A stretch of 64,000 bases of DNA. Source: Neorhizobium huautlense (GTDB lineage: Bacteria > Pseudomonadota > Alphaproteobacteria > Rhizobiales > Rhizobiaceae). The notes under the pieces are model-generated. The model had not been told where the DNA came from. It worked only from the letters and a program-made list of their open reading frames with translations, and made no database searches. The position numbers and the translations under genes are program-made. Position 1 is the first letter of the stretch. The number at the start of each line of letters is the position of its first letter. The stretch lies in contig NZ_JAUSRF010000008.1 in the NCBI RefSeq assembly GCF_030811685.1, forward strand, positions 1 through 64,000. The letters are read 5' to 3'. Below, in pieces: positions 9,384 through 17,959 of the stretch.

Positions 9384-9716
9384 TCAGCGCGTCAGGACCG
9401 GACGGATTTCCTGATGGAAGAAACGGAAATAGGACTGAACCTGCGCAGACGCGTTCGAGTTCGGGCGGAAATGGATTCCGAGACGACCACGATGCGACCA
9501 TTTTACGGTGCCCTCGAGAATGCCGAGTTCTTCGGTCTCGATCTTGACGGCGCTGCCGGTGGCGGCGTGGAAAGGGCTGCCGAGATCGAGCGCCAGACCG
9601 GTATCCGACAGATCGACGATGCGGCCCTTGGCGGCCTGATTGTAATATTTTACGGTCCCGTAAATGCGGGTTTTGCGGCGCTGCGCGCTGCGGGTCTTCA
9701 TACCAATGACAGCCAT
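9384..9716 (-). CDS. PilZ-domain protein (putative c-di-GMP receptor)
   Basis: 110 residues consisting almost only of a PilZ domain. Both c-di-GMP contact motifs are present: RRKTR at 13-17 (RxxxR) and DLSDTG at 35-40 (DxSxxG). The start at 9716 has GGAGAG 7-8 bases upstream; longer readings to 9776 are possible. Stand-alone PilZ proteins act as effectors in motility, adhesion or polysaccharide control. It lies 100 bases upstream of cpdB on the same strand, and a GGDEF protein sits 14 kb away. Its partner is unknown. Confidence 0.82.
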   Translation of the reverse strand: MAVIGMKTRSAQRRKTRIYGTVKYYNQAAKGRIVDLSDTGLALDLGSPFHAATGSAVKIETEELGILEGTVKWSHRGRLGIHFRPNSNASAQVQSYFRFFHQEIRPVLTR

Positions 9717-9825
9717 GCTGTATCTCTCCATCTTGTAATGGGAGGTATAGAGATAAGCTGTTGAATTACATTTCATTGCATCTGTAAAATTATAGCAATC
9801 CGAATGTAATTCGAGAAAAGCCCAA

Positions 9826-10293
9826 TTAATCCCGATCTATACGGCACTGATAGCAGTTGTTGCGGGCAGAACGCACATGCAGATAGGCGATATCTTCTCG
9901 CGCCAGAAGCATTTTCGCACGGTCAGTAATTTCGGTGGTGGGTGTGACAGCGCCACTGCCATAAACGATACGATCATCCGCACCGTAACCGCGCACGATA
10001 TATTCCGGGCTTTGCAGCATCGGCGGCAATACTTCCGTCGCTTCGTATCGTTCGCAGCTTTTGGCATGCAGGAAGATCGGCCCGGTTTCGGCATAGGGCT
10101 GCAGCGACGGGAAGGGGCGGTGGGCGAGGATCAGAAACGCTTCGCCGGCGTCGATGTTTTTCAGGCAATGGCGGCAGGGATGGCCGGGGCCGTCAGAGGT
10201 GGCTGTTTCAGGCGGATTGCCATAGGCGTCGGTGCCGCCGTTACGGAGGTTTTCGGCATAATCAGTCGGCATGGCGGTGAAGGTGATGGTCAT
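9826..10293 (-). CDS. DUF1203-family protein
   Basis: 155 residues. The pattern PCRHCLKNIDAGEAFLILAHRPF followed by GPIFLHAKSCERY matches DUF1203 proteins, a family of unknown function with conserved Cys/His residues (CRHC, HAKSC) that look able to bind metal. The C-terminus ends NNCYQCRIDR, giving further cysteines. ATG 10293 is preferred because GGGAGACCGAC precedes it. It is read leftward after the sulfurtransferase fusion gene, with a gap of about 76 bases. No function can be proposed beyond a possible metal or thiol role. Confidence 0.72.
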   Translation of the reverse strand: MTITFTAMPTDYAENLRNGGTDAYGNPPETATSDGPGHPCRHCLKNIDAGEAFLILAHRPFPSLQPYAETGPIFLHAKSCERYEATEVLPPMLQSPEYIVRGYGADDRIVYGSGAVTPTTEITDRAKMLLAREDIAYLHVRSARNNCYQCRIDRD

Positions 10294-10369
10294 GTCGGTC
10301 TCCCGTTCGGTTTCGGGAGAGATGAAACGGATGGCGATTAGCCGCCACCCGTTTCTTGCGTCACATGTC

Positions 10370-11788
10370 TTAGCGATCAAGCGCCATCAGCAGTTCGGCA
10401 TCCGACATCGGCGGAACCCAGGCTTCGCTGGTGCCGACCGGCGAAAAACCCATCATCTGGTAAAGCTGCAGGGCACGCGGATGGTCGAGCGTGTTGGTGT
10501 TGACGGTGACCTTTTTCGGATTGTCCTGCCATGCGGCGTAAAGCGCCTGCAGCAGGAACCATTTGCCGATGCCCATGCCGATGGCGCGCTCGAACAGGCC
10601 GAAATAGGAAAGTTCGACGAGATCGTCGTTCAGCTTGTTCAGTTCGAAAAAGCCGGCCGGTGCGCCGTTGACGTAAAGAACGGTGACGCTGACCTTCGGG
10701 CTGTGGAGAATGTCCGACAGTTCCGCATCGCTCATGCGCAGACGTTCATACCAGTGCCAGCGTTTTCCCACCTGCCGGTAGAGATAACGGTAATAGCTGA
10801 GCGGCATGTCCTGCACGCTCATCAGTGCCGTCTGGATGTTGGCGGGGATCGGCAGGCTGTTTTTTGGCGCAGCCGTCATTTCCAGGCGGGTGATATGCGC
10901 CTTCAGCGGCTGCTGCTCCTTGCGCTCGATCGGTTCGGCCGGACCGGTGACAATGGCGGTGTCACTCTTGGATCCCCATTCCGACCAAGAGCCGTCATAG
11001 AGAGAATTGTCGGTATGGCCGAGCGATTCCAGCGCCAGCGTGACGACTGCGGCGGTGACGCCCGAACCGCAACTTGTGACGACCGGCTGCGAAAGATCAA
11101 TACCGGCGTCGTCCATCATGCGCTTCAGCGTCGCGAGATCGTGGAAACGGCCATTGGCGGAAAGGCTGGTGGCGGGCAGGCTGCGGGCGCCGGGCATATG
11201 GCCGGAGCGCATACCGGCACGCGGTTCGGCCTCGTCGCCGGTAAAGCGGCCGGCACCACGGGCGTCGACCACCTGCCGCACGCCGGTATCGACGACGGCG
11301 CGCATTTCCGAAAAGCCGGTAACGCGGCTGCCACGGAAATGTGGGGTGAAGGTTGTCGGCACCGGTTCCGGCAGTTCGGTTTCGAGTGGGCGGTTTTCCG
11401 CCTTCCAACCGTCGAGGCCGCCATCAAGAACATAGACGTTTTCGGCACCCATCGTGCGCAGCATCCACCACACGCGCGGCGCGGAAAAGAAACCGGGACC
11501 ATCATGCACAACGATCGTGTCGTGTTGGGAAATGCCGAGCTTGCCGATCTCCTCGGCGAAATATTCCGGCGAGGGCAGGCTGTGCGGCAGGCCGGTCGTG
11601 TGGTCGGCGATCACGTCCTGATCGAAAAAGACGGCGCCGGGAATGTGGCCACTCGCATATTCGGCAGCACCATTGCGATTATGCGCAGGCAGATACCAGG
11701 CGGCGTCGATAACGCGAAAACCCTTTGTGCCGAGCTGCTTTTCAACCCAGTCAGCGGATACGACGAAACGGCTTTTTGCTCCGCTCAT
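10370..11788 (-). CDS. sseA: 3-mercaptopyruvate sulfurtransferase fused to a GNAT acetyltransferase
   Basis: 472 residues, far longer than a stand-alone SseA (about 280). Residues 1-280 form two rhodanese domains: SGHIPGAVFFD near 46, LDGGLDGW near 121, and the active loop CGSGVTAA with catalytic Cys240. From about residue 300 a GNAT domain follows, with acetyl-CoA loop GMGIGKW and YQMMGFSPVG near the end. The frame is continuous through the joint (GPAEPIERKEQQPLKAH). SseA transfers sulfur from 3-mercaptopyruvate; the acetyl acceptor is unknown. GGGAG lies 7 bases before ATG 11788. An AAGGAG motif inside the linker may be a relic of a separate second gene. Confidence 0.85.
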   Translation of the reverse strand: MSGAKSRFVVSADWVEKQLGTKGFRVIDAAWYLPAHNRNGAAEYASGHIPGAVFFDQDVIADHTTGLPHSLPSPEYFAEEIGKLGISQHDTIVVHDGPGFFSAPRVWWMLRTMGAENVYVLDGGLDGWKAENRPLETELPEPVPTTFTPHFRGSRVTGFSEMRAVVDTGVRQVVDARGAGRFTGDEAEPRAGMRSGHMPGARSLPATSLSANGRFHDLATLKRMMDDAGIDLSQPVVTSCGSGVTAAVVTLALESLGHTDNSLYDGSWSEWGSKSDTAIVTGPAEPIERKEQQPLKAHITRLEMTAAPKNSLPIPANIQTALMSVQDMPLSYYRYLYRQVGKRWHWYERLRMSDAELSDILHSPKVSVTVLYVNGAPAGFFELNKLNDDLVELSYFGLFERAIGMGIGKWFLLQALYAAWQDNPKKVTVNTNTLDHPRALQLYQMMGFSPVGTSEAWVPPMSDAELLMALDR

Positions 11789-11825
11789 GGCAGTCTCCCT
11801 TTGTATGGCAATCTCAGAGTACCGG

Positions 11826-12572
11826 TCAGGCTGTTTCTTCAGGCGTGCCGAAGCGGATACGGAACCGGCGGTTCTCCTTGCCCTTCTTTTCGATCTTGGA
11901 AATGTAGACGGGTCCGACTTCCTGCGTTTCCGACACATGCGTGCCGCCGCAGGGTTGGCTGTCGATGCTGGAATTTTCACCGATGCAGACGAGGCTGACA
12001 CGCCCGAGCCCGACCGGTGGACGCACGTTCTTGGATTTGACCAGATCCGGATTGGCGGCCAGTTCTTCGTCGGTGATCCATTGCAGATAGACCGGGTGAT
12101 TTTGATTGATGATCGCCATCATCCGTTCGGTCGCTGTCGTCTTGTCGAGCGGATCAGGGATTTCGCTCATGTCGAAATCGATGCGCGATTCATCCTCGCC
12201 GACGGCGGCACCGGTGACCGGGTAAGGGCAGACGACCGACAGGATGTGGCAGGCAGTGTGCATGCGCATCAGCTTGTAGCGGCGCGGCCAGTCGATGTGG
12301 ATGGTCAGCTTTTCGCCCACCAGCGGCGACGGCTGGCCCTCGGCCGGAACATGCAGAATGATGTCCTTGGTGGCGCCATTTTTTGTGGTGGCGATCTCGA
12401 TGCGAGACCCATCGGCACGCTCGAAAAAGCCGATATCGCCCGGCTGGCCACCGGAGGTCGCGTAAAAGCAGGTCTGGTCGAGTTCGATGGCGCCGTCCTC
12501 ATGCAGAACGGTGACCGTGCCCTCGGCGGTCGAGAGATAGAAATCGTCGCGGAACAGGAGTTTCGTGGTCAT
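11826..12572 (-). CDS. alanyl-tRNA editing protein, AlaX type
   Basis: 248 residues. It is homologous to the editing half of alanyl-tRNA synthetase: a TSGGQPGD element near residue 39, the zinc-binding HTACHIL (HxxxH, near 104) and CGGTHV (CxxxH, near 208). AlaX proteins hydrolyse Ser-tRNA(Ala) or Gly-tRNA(Ala) in trans to prevent mistranslation. The size fits the mid-length AlaX class with part of the N-terminal domain. It sits between cysK (7 bases away) and the sulfurtransferase fusion on the same strand, so all three may be co-transcribed. Confidence 0.88.
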   Translation of the reverse strand: MTTKLLFRDDFYLSTAEGTVTVLHEDGAIELDQTCFYATSGGQPGDIGFFERADGSRIEIATTKNGATKDIILHVPAEGQPSPLVGEKLTIHIDWPRRYKLMRMHTACHILSVVCPYPVTGAAVGEDESRIDFDMSEIPDPLDKTTATERMMAIINQNHPVYLQWITDEELAANPDLVKSKNVRPPVGLGRVSLVCIGENSSIDSQPCGGTHVSETQEVGPVYISKIEKKGKENRRFRIRFGTPEETA

Positions 12573-12579
12573 CTGGATC

Positions 12580-13617
12580 TCAAACGGCTTCGAAGGGAGC
12601 GGCGATCTTGCTGGCCTTGGCGATCCACTGAGGCACCGGCAGTCCCTTGGACTTCAGGAATTCCGGGTTGAACATCTTTGACTGATACCGATTGCCGTAA
12701 TCGCACAGGATCGTGACGATCGTATGCTCGGGGCCGAGATCGCGGGCGAGGTGAACCGCACCGGCGATGTTGATGGCAGTGGAGCCACCAAGGCAAAGGC
12801 CCTCGTTTTCGACCATGTCGAAGACATAAGGCAGGGCTTCCGCATCGCTGATCTTGTAGCTGAAATCGGGCGTAAAACCTTCGAGATTGGCGGTGATGCG
12901 GCCCTGGCCGATGCCTTCGGTGATCGAACTGCCTTCGGATTTCAGTTCGCCATTGGCGTAATAATCATAAAGGGCTGCACCATCCGGATCGGCAAGGCCG
13001 ATCTTGATCGATGGATTGTGGGCGCGAAGACCTTCGGCCGTGCCCGCCAGCGTGCCGCCGGAACCGACCGAGCAGATAAACCCGTCGATCTTGCCGCCGG
13101 TCTGCTGCCAGATTTCCTGGGCTGTGGTTTCGACATGCGACTGGCGATTGGCGACATTGTCGAACTGGTTGGCCCAGATGGCGCCGTTCGGCTCTGTCTT
13201 GGCCAGCTGTTCGGCAAGGCGGCCGGAGACTTTGACGTAATTGTTGGGGTTCTTGTACGGAACCGCCGGCACTTCCACCAGTTCGGCACCCATGAGTTTC
13301 AGGGCGTCCTTCTTTTCCTGGCTCTGGGTTTCGGGAATGACGATGACCGTGCGGTAACCGAGTGCCTTGGCCACCAGCGTCAGGCCGATGCCGGTATTGC
13401 CGGCCGTGCCTTCGACGATGACACCGCCCGGACGCAGGAGGCCGCGCTTTTCCGCATCGCGAATGATGTAGAGCGCGGCGCGATCCTTGACCGACTGTCC
13501 CGGATTGAGAAATTCCGCCTTGCCGAGGATTTCGCAGCCCGTGGCATCCGAGGCGCCTTTCAGACGAATCAGGGGAGTGTTGCCGATTACGCTGAGCACC
13601 GAGGAATGCGGGGTCAT
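12580..13617 (-). CDS. cysK: cysteine synthase A
   Basis: 345 residues of a fold-type II PLP enzyme. The PLP lysine is K44 in GQSVKDRA, the substrate loop is EGTAGNTGIGL, and the phosphate-binding loop is SVGSGGTLAG. O-acetylserine plus sulfide gives cysteine. The protein is about 20 residues longer than E. coli CysK, as in other rhizobial versions I recall. ATG 13617 starts the conserved MTPHSSVLSVIGNTPLI; the upstream site is weak (AAAAGG). It is followed 7 bases later by the AlaX gene. The neighbourhood (ssu, sseA) is rich in sulfur metabolism. Confidence 0.92.
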   Translation of the reverse strand: MTPHSSVLSVIGNTPLIRLKGASDATGCEILGKAEFLNPGQSVKDRAALYIIRDAEKRGLLRPGGVIVEGTAGNTGIGLTLVAKALGYRTVIVIPETQSQEKKDALKLMGAELVEVPAVPYKNPNNYVKVSGRLAEQLAKTEPNGAIWANQFDNVANRQSHVETTAQEIWQQTGGKIDGFICSVGSGGTLAGTAEGLRAHNPSIKIGLADPDGAALYDYYANGELKSEGSSITEGIGQGRITANLEGFTPDFSYKISDAEALPYVFDMVENEGLCLGGSTAINIAGAVHLARDLGPEHTIVTILCDYGNRYQSKMFNPEFLKSKGLPVPQWIAKASKIAAPFEAV

Positions 13618-13962
13618 GGAAATGCCTTTTCTTTCGACTAATGGGCGTGCCGTGTTTCTACAGGCGAAGGCGAGAGTACACGACCTAGTAACCGTCTTGT
13701 CTACGGACAATGGCGAAGACGCAAGAAATTCTGTTTCTGGAAACGGGACAGGCTTAATTTCTTATTCACCCCCTAATTTTCAGGACTGGCGGCTTGCCGC
13801 AAATATCCCCACATTAGGGGAAATTTCCCCTGTTGCAGAGGCAGGGACACAGGAAGGTTGCGAAGTGATGCAGGCATTCGCCTGGCAGTGTTGGAAAATT
13901 TGTGCGGTTAAAGGCTTGAGTGCCTGCGTGCTTGGAGCCGAAACAGTTGTCGAGGTGGCAGC
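13618..13962. other. divergent intergenic region cysK/chrR
   Basis: About 345 bases without a credible gene. It must hold the promoters of leftward cysK and rightward chrR. The clearest element is the 16-base palindrome at 13816-13831, listed separately. No recognisable sigma factor gene lies here although ChrR proteins usually follow one. Confidence 0.6.
13816..13831. promoter_or_regulatory. perfect 16-bp palindrome, candidate operator
   Basis: AGGGGAAATTTCCCCT is perfectly self-complementary and lies about 130 bases before chrR. A second, overlapping symmetry CCCC-ACATTA-GGGG (13807-13820) adjoins it. The form suits a dimeric regulator, but no regulator is identified. Confidence 0.4.
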
Positions 13963-14607
13963 ATGACGGTCGCCATGCTCGACGCGCTTATCTCCGAATA
14001 TGTAGCGGGCGATCTGCCCGAACCCGCGCGTGTGCTGATCGCGTCCCATATCGAAATGAAACCGTCTTCCGCGATGATGGCGAGAACGCTGGAGGCGCTT
14101 GCGGGTCAGACGCTTGAGGCGACGAGGACACGGGCGCTGGTCAACGGTGAACGCCAGATCGACTCCATCATGCGCTCCACACCGCCGCATCTGCGTCTGG
14201 TGCAGTCGCGCGAAAAACAGTCCGTTCTGCCGAGGGCGCTCCATGCGCATCTCGGTTACGATCTGGACGAGGTGCCGTGGAAGACCAAGCTGCCGGGTCT
14301 GAAACAGCACATGATCGAACACGACAAGGATGACGGCTCGGAAATGAGCCTATTATGGGCGCGTCCGGGCAGGGCGCTGCCGAACCATACCCATGAGGGG
14401 CTGGAGCTGACGCTGGTGCTGGACGGTGATTTTCACGATCATCGCGGCTCGTTCGGGCGTGGTGATGTGTCGGTGGCGGATGAGGATCTCGATCATCGCC
14501 CGGTGGCGGGCATGGGGAAACCGTGTCTCTGCCTGTCGGTCCTGTTTGCGCCGATTGTCCTCTCCGGCTCCAAGATGGGTCTGCTCGGCGACATTTTGGG
14601 GCTTTGA
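13963..14607 (+). CDS. ChrR-type cupin protein with degenerate zinc anti-sigma domain
   Basis: 214 residues with the two-domain layout of ChrR anti-sigma factors. The C-terminal cupin keeps the metal ligands H142, H144, E148 (HTHEGLE) and H178, matching the known ligands of Rhodobacter ChrR (H141, H143, E147, H177). The N-terminal zinc domain does not: the expected H-x3-C-x2-C reads H29-x3-K33-x2-S36, and the early histidine is absent. No ECF sigma gene is adjacent. It may therefore be a cupin sensor that has lost or changed sigma binding. GAGG lies 7 bases before the ATG. A terminator follows at once, so it is monocistronic. Confidence 0.78.
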   Translation: MTVAMLDALISEYVAGDLPEPARVLIASHIEMKPSSAMMARTLEALAGQTLEATRTRALVNGERQIDSIMRSTPPHLRLVQSREKQSVLPRALHAHLGYDLDEVPWKTKLPGLKQHMIEHDKDDGSEMSLLWARPGRALPNHTHEGLELTLVLDGDFHDHRGSFGRGDVSVADEDLDHRPVAGMGKPCLCLSVLFAPIVLSGSKMGLLGDILGL

Positions 14608-14631
14608 GCCCTTATCTTTCCTCCAAAAGAA

Positions 14632-14662
14632 AACACCCCACCGGCGAACCGGGCGGGGTGTT
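14632..14662. terminator. bidirectional terminator between chrR-like gene and tctA
   Basis: AACACCCC (14632-14639) pairs with GGGGTGTT (14655-14662), with an inner CCGG-CGAA-CCGG stem. T-runs flank it in both directions (TTTTTT rightward, TTTTCTTTT leftward), as expected between convergent genes. Confidence 0.85.
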
Positions 14663-14687
14663 TTTTGCCTTGGGAGGCTTTGTCTGA

Positions 14688-16205
14688 TTAGTCTTCAGCG
14701 CCGGCGACCTGCGACAGGACTTCGCCACGGCCGCGGGCACGCATGATCAGCGGCACGACGAGCGCGATCACGGCCAGCACCAGAAGCGTGGCGGCGATCG
14801 GCGAGCTGACCAGCACGGTCGGATCGCCCTGGCTGATCGACAGCGCACGGCGCAGCTGCTGTTCCGCCATCGGGCCAAGGATGAGGCCGACGACCACAGG
14901 CGCGATCGGATAACCCATGACACGCATGATGTAGCCGAGGACACCGAAGGCGAGCAGCATGCCGAGCTCGAACACCGACGGATTGGCGCCGATCGTGCCA
15001 AGCGTCGCGAACATCAGGATGCCTGCGTAAAGCCAGGGCTTCGGGATTGTCAGCAGACGCACCCACAGGCCGATCAGCGGCAGGTTGAGAACCAGCAGCA
15101 TGAGGTTGGCGATCAGCAGCGAGGCGATCAGGCCCCAGACGAGCTGCGGATTGGTGGCGAACAGGAGGGGGCCCGGCTGCAGGCCGAACTGCTGGAAGCC
15201 GGCGAGCATGATCGCAGCGGTCGCCGTCGTCGGCAGGCCGAGCGTCAGAAGCGGAACGAGCGTACCGGCAGCAGAAGCGTTGTTCGCGGCTTCCGGGCCG
15301 GCGACACCTTCGATGGCGCCCTTGCCGAACTCTTCCGGGTGCTTGGAAAACTGCTTTTCCGCCGAATAGGAGAGGAAGCTCGAAACGTCGGCGCCGCCGG
15401 CCGGCATGGCACCGATCGGAAAGCCGATCGCCGTGCCGCGCAGCCAGGGTTTCCACGAACGGGCCCAGTCCTGCTTGTTCATCCAAAGCGAGCCCTTGAC
15501 CGCCTCGACCTTTTCAGGCGCACGGCTGCCCTGTGCGGCAACGTAGAGCGTCTCGCCGATGGCGAACATGGCAACGGCAAGCGTCGTCACTTCGATACCG
15601 TCGAGCAGGTCGGGAATGCCGAAGCTCATGCGCGTCTGGCCGGTCAGCTGGTCGATACCGATGATGGCGAGCGCGAGACCGATGAACAGCGAGGTGAGGC
15701 CACGCAGGGTCGAATCGCCGAAGGCGGCCGACACGGTGACGAAGGCGAGAACCATCAGCGCAAAATATTCACGGGGGCCAAAGGCGAGCGCGAATTTGAC
15801 GACGAAGGGAGCAATGAAGGCGAGCGCCACGGTGGCGATGAGGCCGGCGACGAAGGAGCCGATCGCAGCCGTTGCCAGAGCGGGACCGCCACGGCCGGCG
15901 CGGGCCATCTTGTTACCCTCGAGCGCGGTGACGATCGAGGCGCTTTCGCCGGGCGTATTCAGAAGGATCGAGGTGGTCGAGCCGCCATACATGCCGCCGT
16001 AATAGATGCCGGCAAACATGATCAGCGAACCGGCCGGATCAAGCTGGTAGGTGACGGGCAGGAGCAGCGCCACGGTGAGCGCCGGGCCGATGCCGGGCAG
16101 GACGCCGACCAGCGTGCCGAGCGTGACGCCGATCAGCGCATAGAACAGGTTCATCGGCTGTGCGGCGATGGACAAGCCCTGCAAGAGGAAATCGAAGGTA
16201 TTCAT
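14688..16205 (-). CDS. tctA: tripartite tricarboxylate transporter, large permease subunit
   Basis: 505 residues with about 11-12 membrane helices. The TctA hallmarks [17 protein letters not shown] near residue 35 and [20 protein letters not shown] near 68 are present, as is a later [15 protein letters not shown]. TctA forms the main channel of the secondary transporter for citrate or related carboxylates, with TctB and binding protein TctC. It is last in the leftward order tctC-tctB-tctA and is separated from tctB by a palindromic element rather than the tight coupling seen between tctC and tctB. The actual carboxylate is not evident. Confidence 0.93.
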   Translation of the reverse strand: MNTFDFLLQGLSIAAQPMNLFYALIGVTLGTLVGVLPGIGPALTVALLLPVTYQLDPAGSLIMFAGIYYGGMYGGSTTSILLNTPGESASIVTALEGNKMARAGRGGPALATAAIGSFVAGLIATVALAFIAPFVVKFALAFGPREYFALMVLAFVTVSAAFGDSTLRGLTSLFIGLALAIIGIDQLTGQTRMSFGIPDLLDGIEVTTLAVAMFAIGETLYVAAQGSRAPEKVEAVKGSLWMNKQDWARSWKPWLRGTAIGFPIGAMPAGGADVSSFLSYSAEKQFSKHPEEFGKGAIEGVAGPEAANNASAAGTLVPLLTLGLPTTATAAIMLAGFQQFGLQPGPLLFATNPQLVWGLIASLLIANLMLLVLNLPLIGLWVRLLTIPKPWLYAGILMFATLGTIGANPSVFELGMLLAFGVLGYIMRVMGYPIAPVVVGLILGPMAEQQLRRALSISQGDPTVLVSSPIAATLLVLAVIALVVPLIMRARGRGEVLSQVAGAED

Positions 16206-16218
16206 CGAGGCTTACTTC

Positions 16219-16321
16219 CTAGAGCATGCCAGACAAACCGGACGAGCGGTTTGCAGTCACGACATGCGAGAAAACAAAGGCCTAAGGCGTGACTGCTGAT
16301 GCGGGATGCATCACGCCTTAG
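16219..16321. repeat. RIME-like mosaic element between tctB and tctA
   Basis: Two hairpins in series: CAAACCG-GACGAG-CGGTTTG (16234-16253), nested in GCATG...CATGC, then CTAAGGCGTGA (16282-16292) with TCACGCCTTAG (16311-16321). The whole begins with CTAGAGCATG. This arrangement resembles the AGAGCATG-type rhizobial intergenic repeats as I remember them. The right arm covers the stop codon of tctB. Confidence 0.6.
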
Positions 16322-16809
16322 AAGAACAGTCGTTCGAGCGGGCCGGCCGGCAGCGACAGCTGCAGAAGCTGCGCGAAGGCGATCCAGACGACGAAGGCAA
16401 GCGCGATGCCTGCGGGGATGGAAAACCAGACCTTGCGCTTGCCGAAACCGGCGGCGGTCATGGCGAACAGGATGCCCGTCGCGATGGAAAAACCTGCGGT
16501 GGTGAGCAGCATCATCTGGGCGGCAAGGCCACCGACGATCCAGGCGATCGGCGAGATTTCCTGGTGTTCGCGTTCGGGGAAATCGCCACGGAAAGCCGCA
16601 ACGACCGTCCAGATCGCCAGGGCGACAAGACAGAAGGCGATGACTTCGGGAACGGTTGCCGGACCTATGCCGGAATAACCGCCGCCGCTTTCCAGTCTGT
16701 TCACATCGAAGAAGATGACGGCCGCGATGGCGGCAAGAACGGGAGCCACGGCAAGCGCCGCCCAATCAGGGCGGCGCGCGTGTTTGTGGTTGTGATTACC
16801 AGTGGTCAT
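16318..16809 (-). CDS. tctB: tripartite tricarboxylate transporter, small permease subunit
   Basis: 163 residues with four membrane helices, matching TctB size and layout: a short His-rich cytoplasmic start (GNHNHKHARR), then LAVAPVLAAIAAVIFF, and a helical pair ending in IALAFVVWIAFAQLLQL. It stabilises TctA in the membrane. Its ATG overlaps the tctC stop by four bases (ATGA), so translation is coupled. Its own stop codon falls inside the palindromic arm of the repeat that separates it from tctA, so insertion of that element may have set the C-terminus. Confidence 0.88.
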   Translation of the reverse strand: MTTGNHNHKHARRPDWAALAVAPVLAAIAAVIFFDVNRLESGGGYSGIGPATVPEVIAFCLVALAIWTVVAAFRGDFPEREHQEISPIAWIVGGLAAQMMLLTTAGFSIATGILFAMTAAGFGKRKVWFSIPAGIALAFVVWIAFAQLLQLSLPAGPLERLFF

Positions 16810-17750
16810 TTAACCAGTCCGATGTCCTTGAGAATGGTTTCGGTCGCGGCAATGTCCTTGGCGAGCTGGTCTTCGAACGCCTTGCCGGCGAGGAACGTGT
16901 CCTGCCACTTCTTGGTCTTCAGCGTTTCCTGCCAGGTGGCGGATTTTACCAGCTTTTCGACATCGGCGGTGATAGCGGCCTTCTGCTCTTCGGTGATGCC
17001 GGGAGCAGCAGCAACCATGCGCCAGTTTTCGAGAACGACGTCGAGACCGGATTCCTTCAGCGTCGGGGCGTCGGCGCCTTCGATGCGCTCGGCGCTCGAG
17101 ACGGCGAGAAGACGCAGCGTCCCGGCCTTAACCTGCGGTTCGAATTCGCCGTAGGACGAAATGCCGGCAGTAACCTGATTGCCGAGGATGGCTGCGAGGG
17201 CCTCGCCGCCGCCCGAATAGGCGATGTAGTTGATCTTGGTCGGATCGACGCCGGCTGCCTTGGCGATCAGGCCTGCACCGATATGGTCGGTGCCGCCGGC
17301 CGAACCGCCAGCCCAGGAAACCGAACCCGGATCGGCCTTCAGCTTTTCGATCAGCTGGCCGATATTCTGGATTTCCGAAGCGGCCGGAACGACGACGGCT
17401 TCGTATTCACCGGTCAGGCGTGCGATCGGGGTGATGGCGTCGAGCGTGACCGGAGCCTTGTTGGTGAGGATGGCGCCGACCATGACGTAACCGCCGACGA
17501 GCAGCGAGTTCGGGTTGCCCTTCTGCTGGCTGGCGAACTGGGCGAGGCCGATCGTGCCACCGGCGCCCGGTACGTTGACGACCTGAACCTTGCCGGAAAT
17601 CTTTTCCTTCTGCAGGTCGGCCTGCAGCGAGCGGGCCGTCTGGTCCCAGCCGCCGCCCGGAGCTGCCGGTGCCACGATGGTGTAATCGGCAGCATAGGCC
17701 GGCAGTGCCATTGCACCAGCCATGAACGAGGCGATCAAAAAGTGTTTCAA
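16806..17750 (-). CDS. tctC: tripartite tricarboxylate transporter, periplasmic binding protein
   Basis: 314 residues. I choose a TTG start at 17750, because GGAGG sits 7 bases upstream and the product begins with a clean signal peptide, (M)KHFLIASFMAGAMALPAYA, cleaved before ADYTIVAP. Longer readings run into non-coding sequence. The mature part has the Bug/TctC fold motifs APAAPGGGWDQTAR and NVPGAGGTIGLAQFA. It captures the carboxylate in the periplasm and delivers it to TctAB. It heads the tctCBA operon. A divergent TctDE pair 2-4 kb away is the likely regulator. Confidence 0.9.
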   Translation of the reverse strand: MKHFLIASFMAGAMALPAYAADYTIVAPAAPGGGWDQTARSLQADLQKEKISGKVQVVNVPGAGGTIGLAQFASQQKGNPNSLLVGGYVMVGAILTNKAPVTLDAITPIARLTGEYEAVVVPAASEIQNIGQLIEKLKADPGSVSWAGGSAGGTDHIGAGLIAKAAGVDPTKINYIAYSGGGEALAAILGNQVTAGISSYGEFEPQVKAGTLRLLAVSSAERIEGADAPTLKESGLDVVLENWRMVAAAPGITEEQKAAITADVEKLVKSATWQETLKTKKWQDTFLAGKAFEDQLAKDIAATETILKDIGLVK

Positions 17751-17959
17751 GTGTCTTCCTCCAAAGGCGCCTTCAGGCGCGGTGTCTTTGCTGGAGACAG
17801 GAGGAGCGGTGCCGGGTTCGCCCAGCTTAAAAGTCTCTCTCCCATATCCACCGGTTTCCGCCTCCACGCGTCCACCGATCATTTGTTAAGCCAACATATG
17901 AAGCTGACATCTAACTGACACTTCGCCTGTGCTTGGCGTTTGGCAAGTGGAAATAGTGT

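Noticed and set aside
10271..11998. Rightward open frame of about 575 codons over the SseA-GNAT gene.
   Set aside because: Mirror of a well-supported gene; the product has no family features.
13618..13962. Possible ECF sigma factor gene before the ChrR-like gene.
   Set aside because: Read in all frames, no sigma region 2 or 4 motifs and no suitable length; the space is non-coding.
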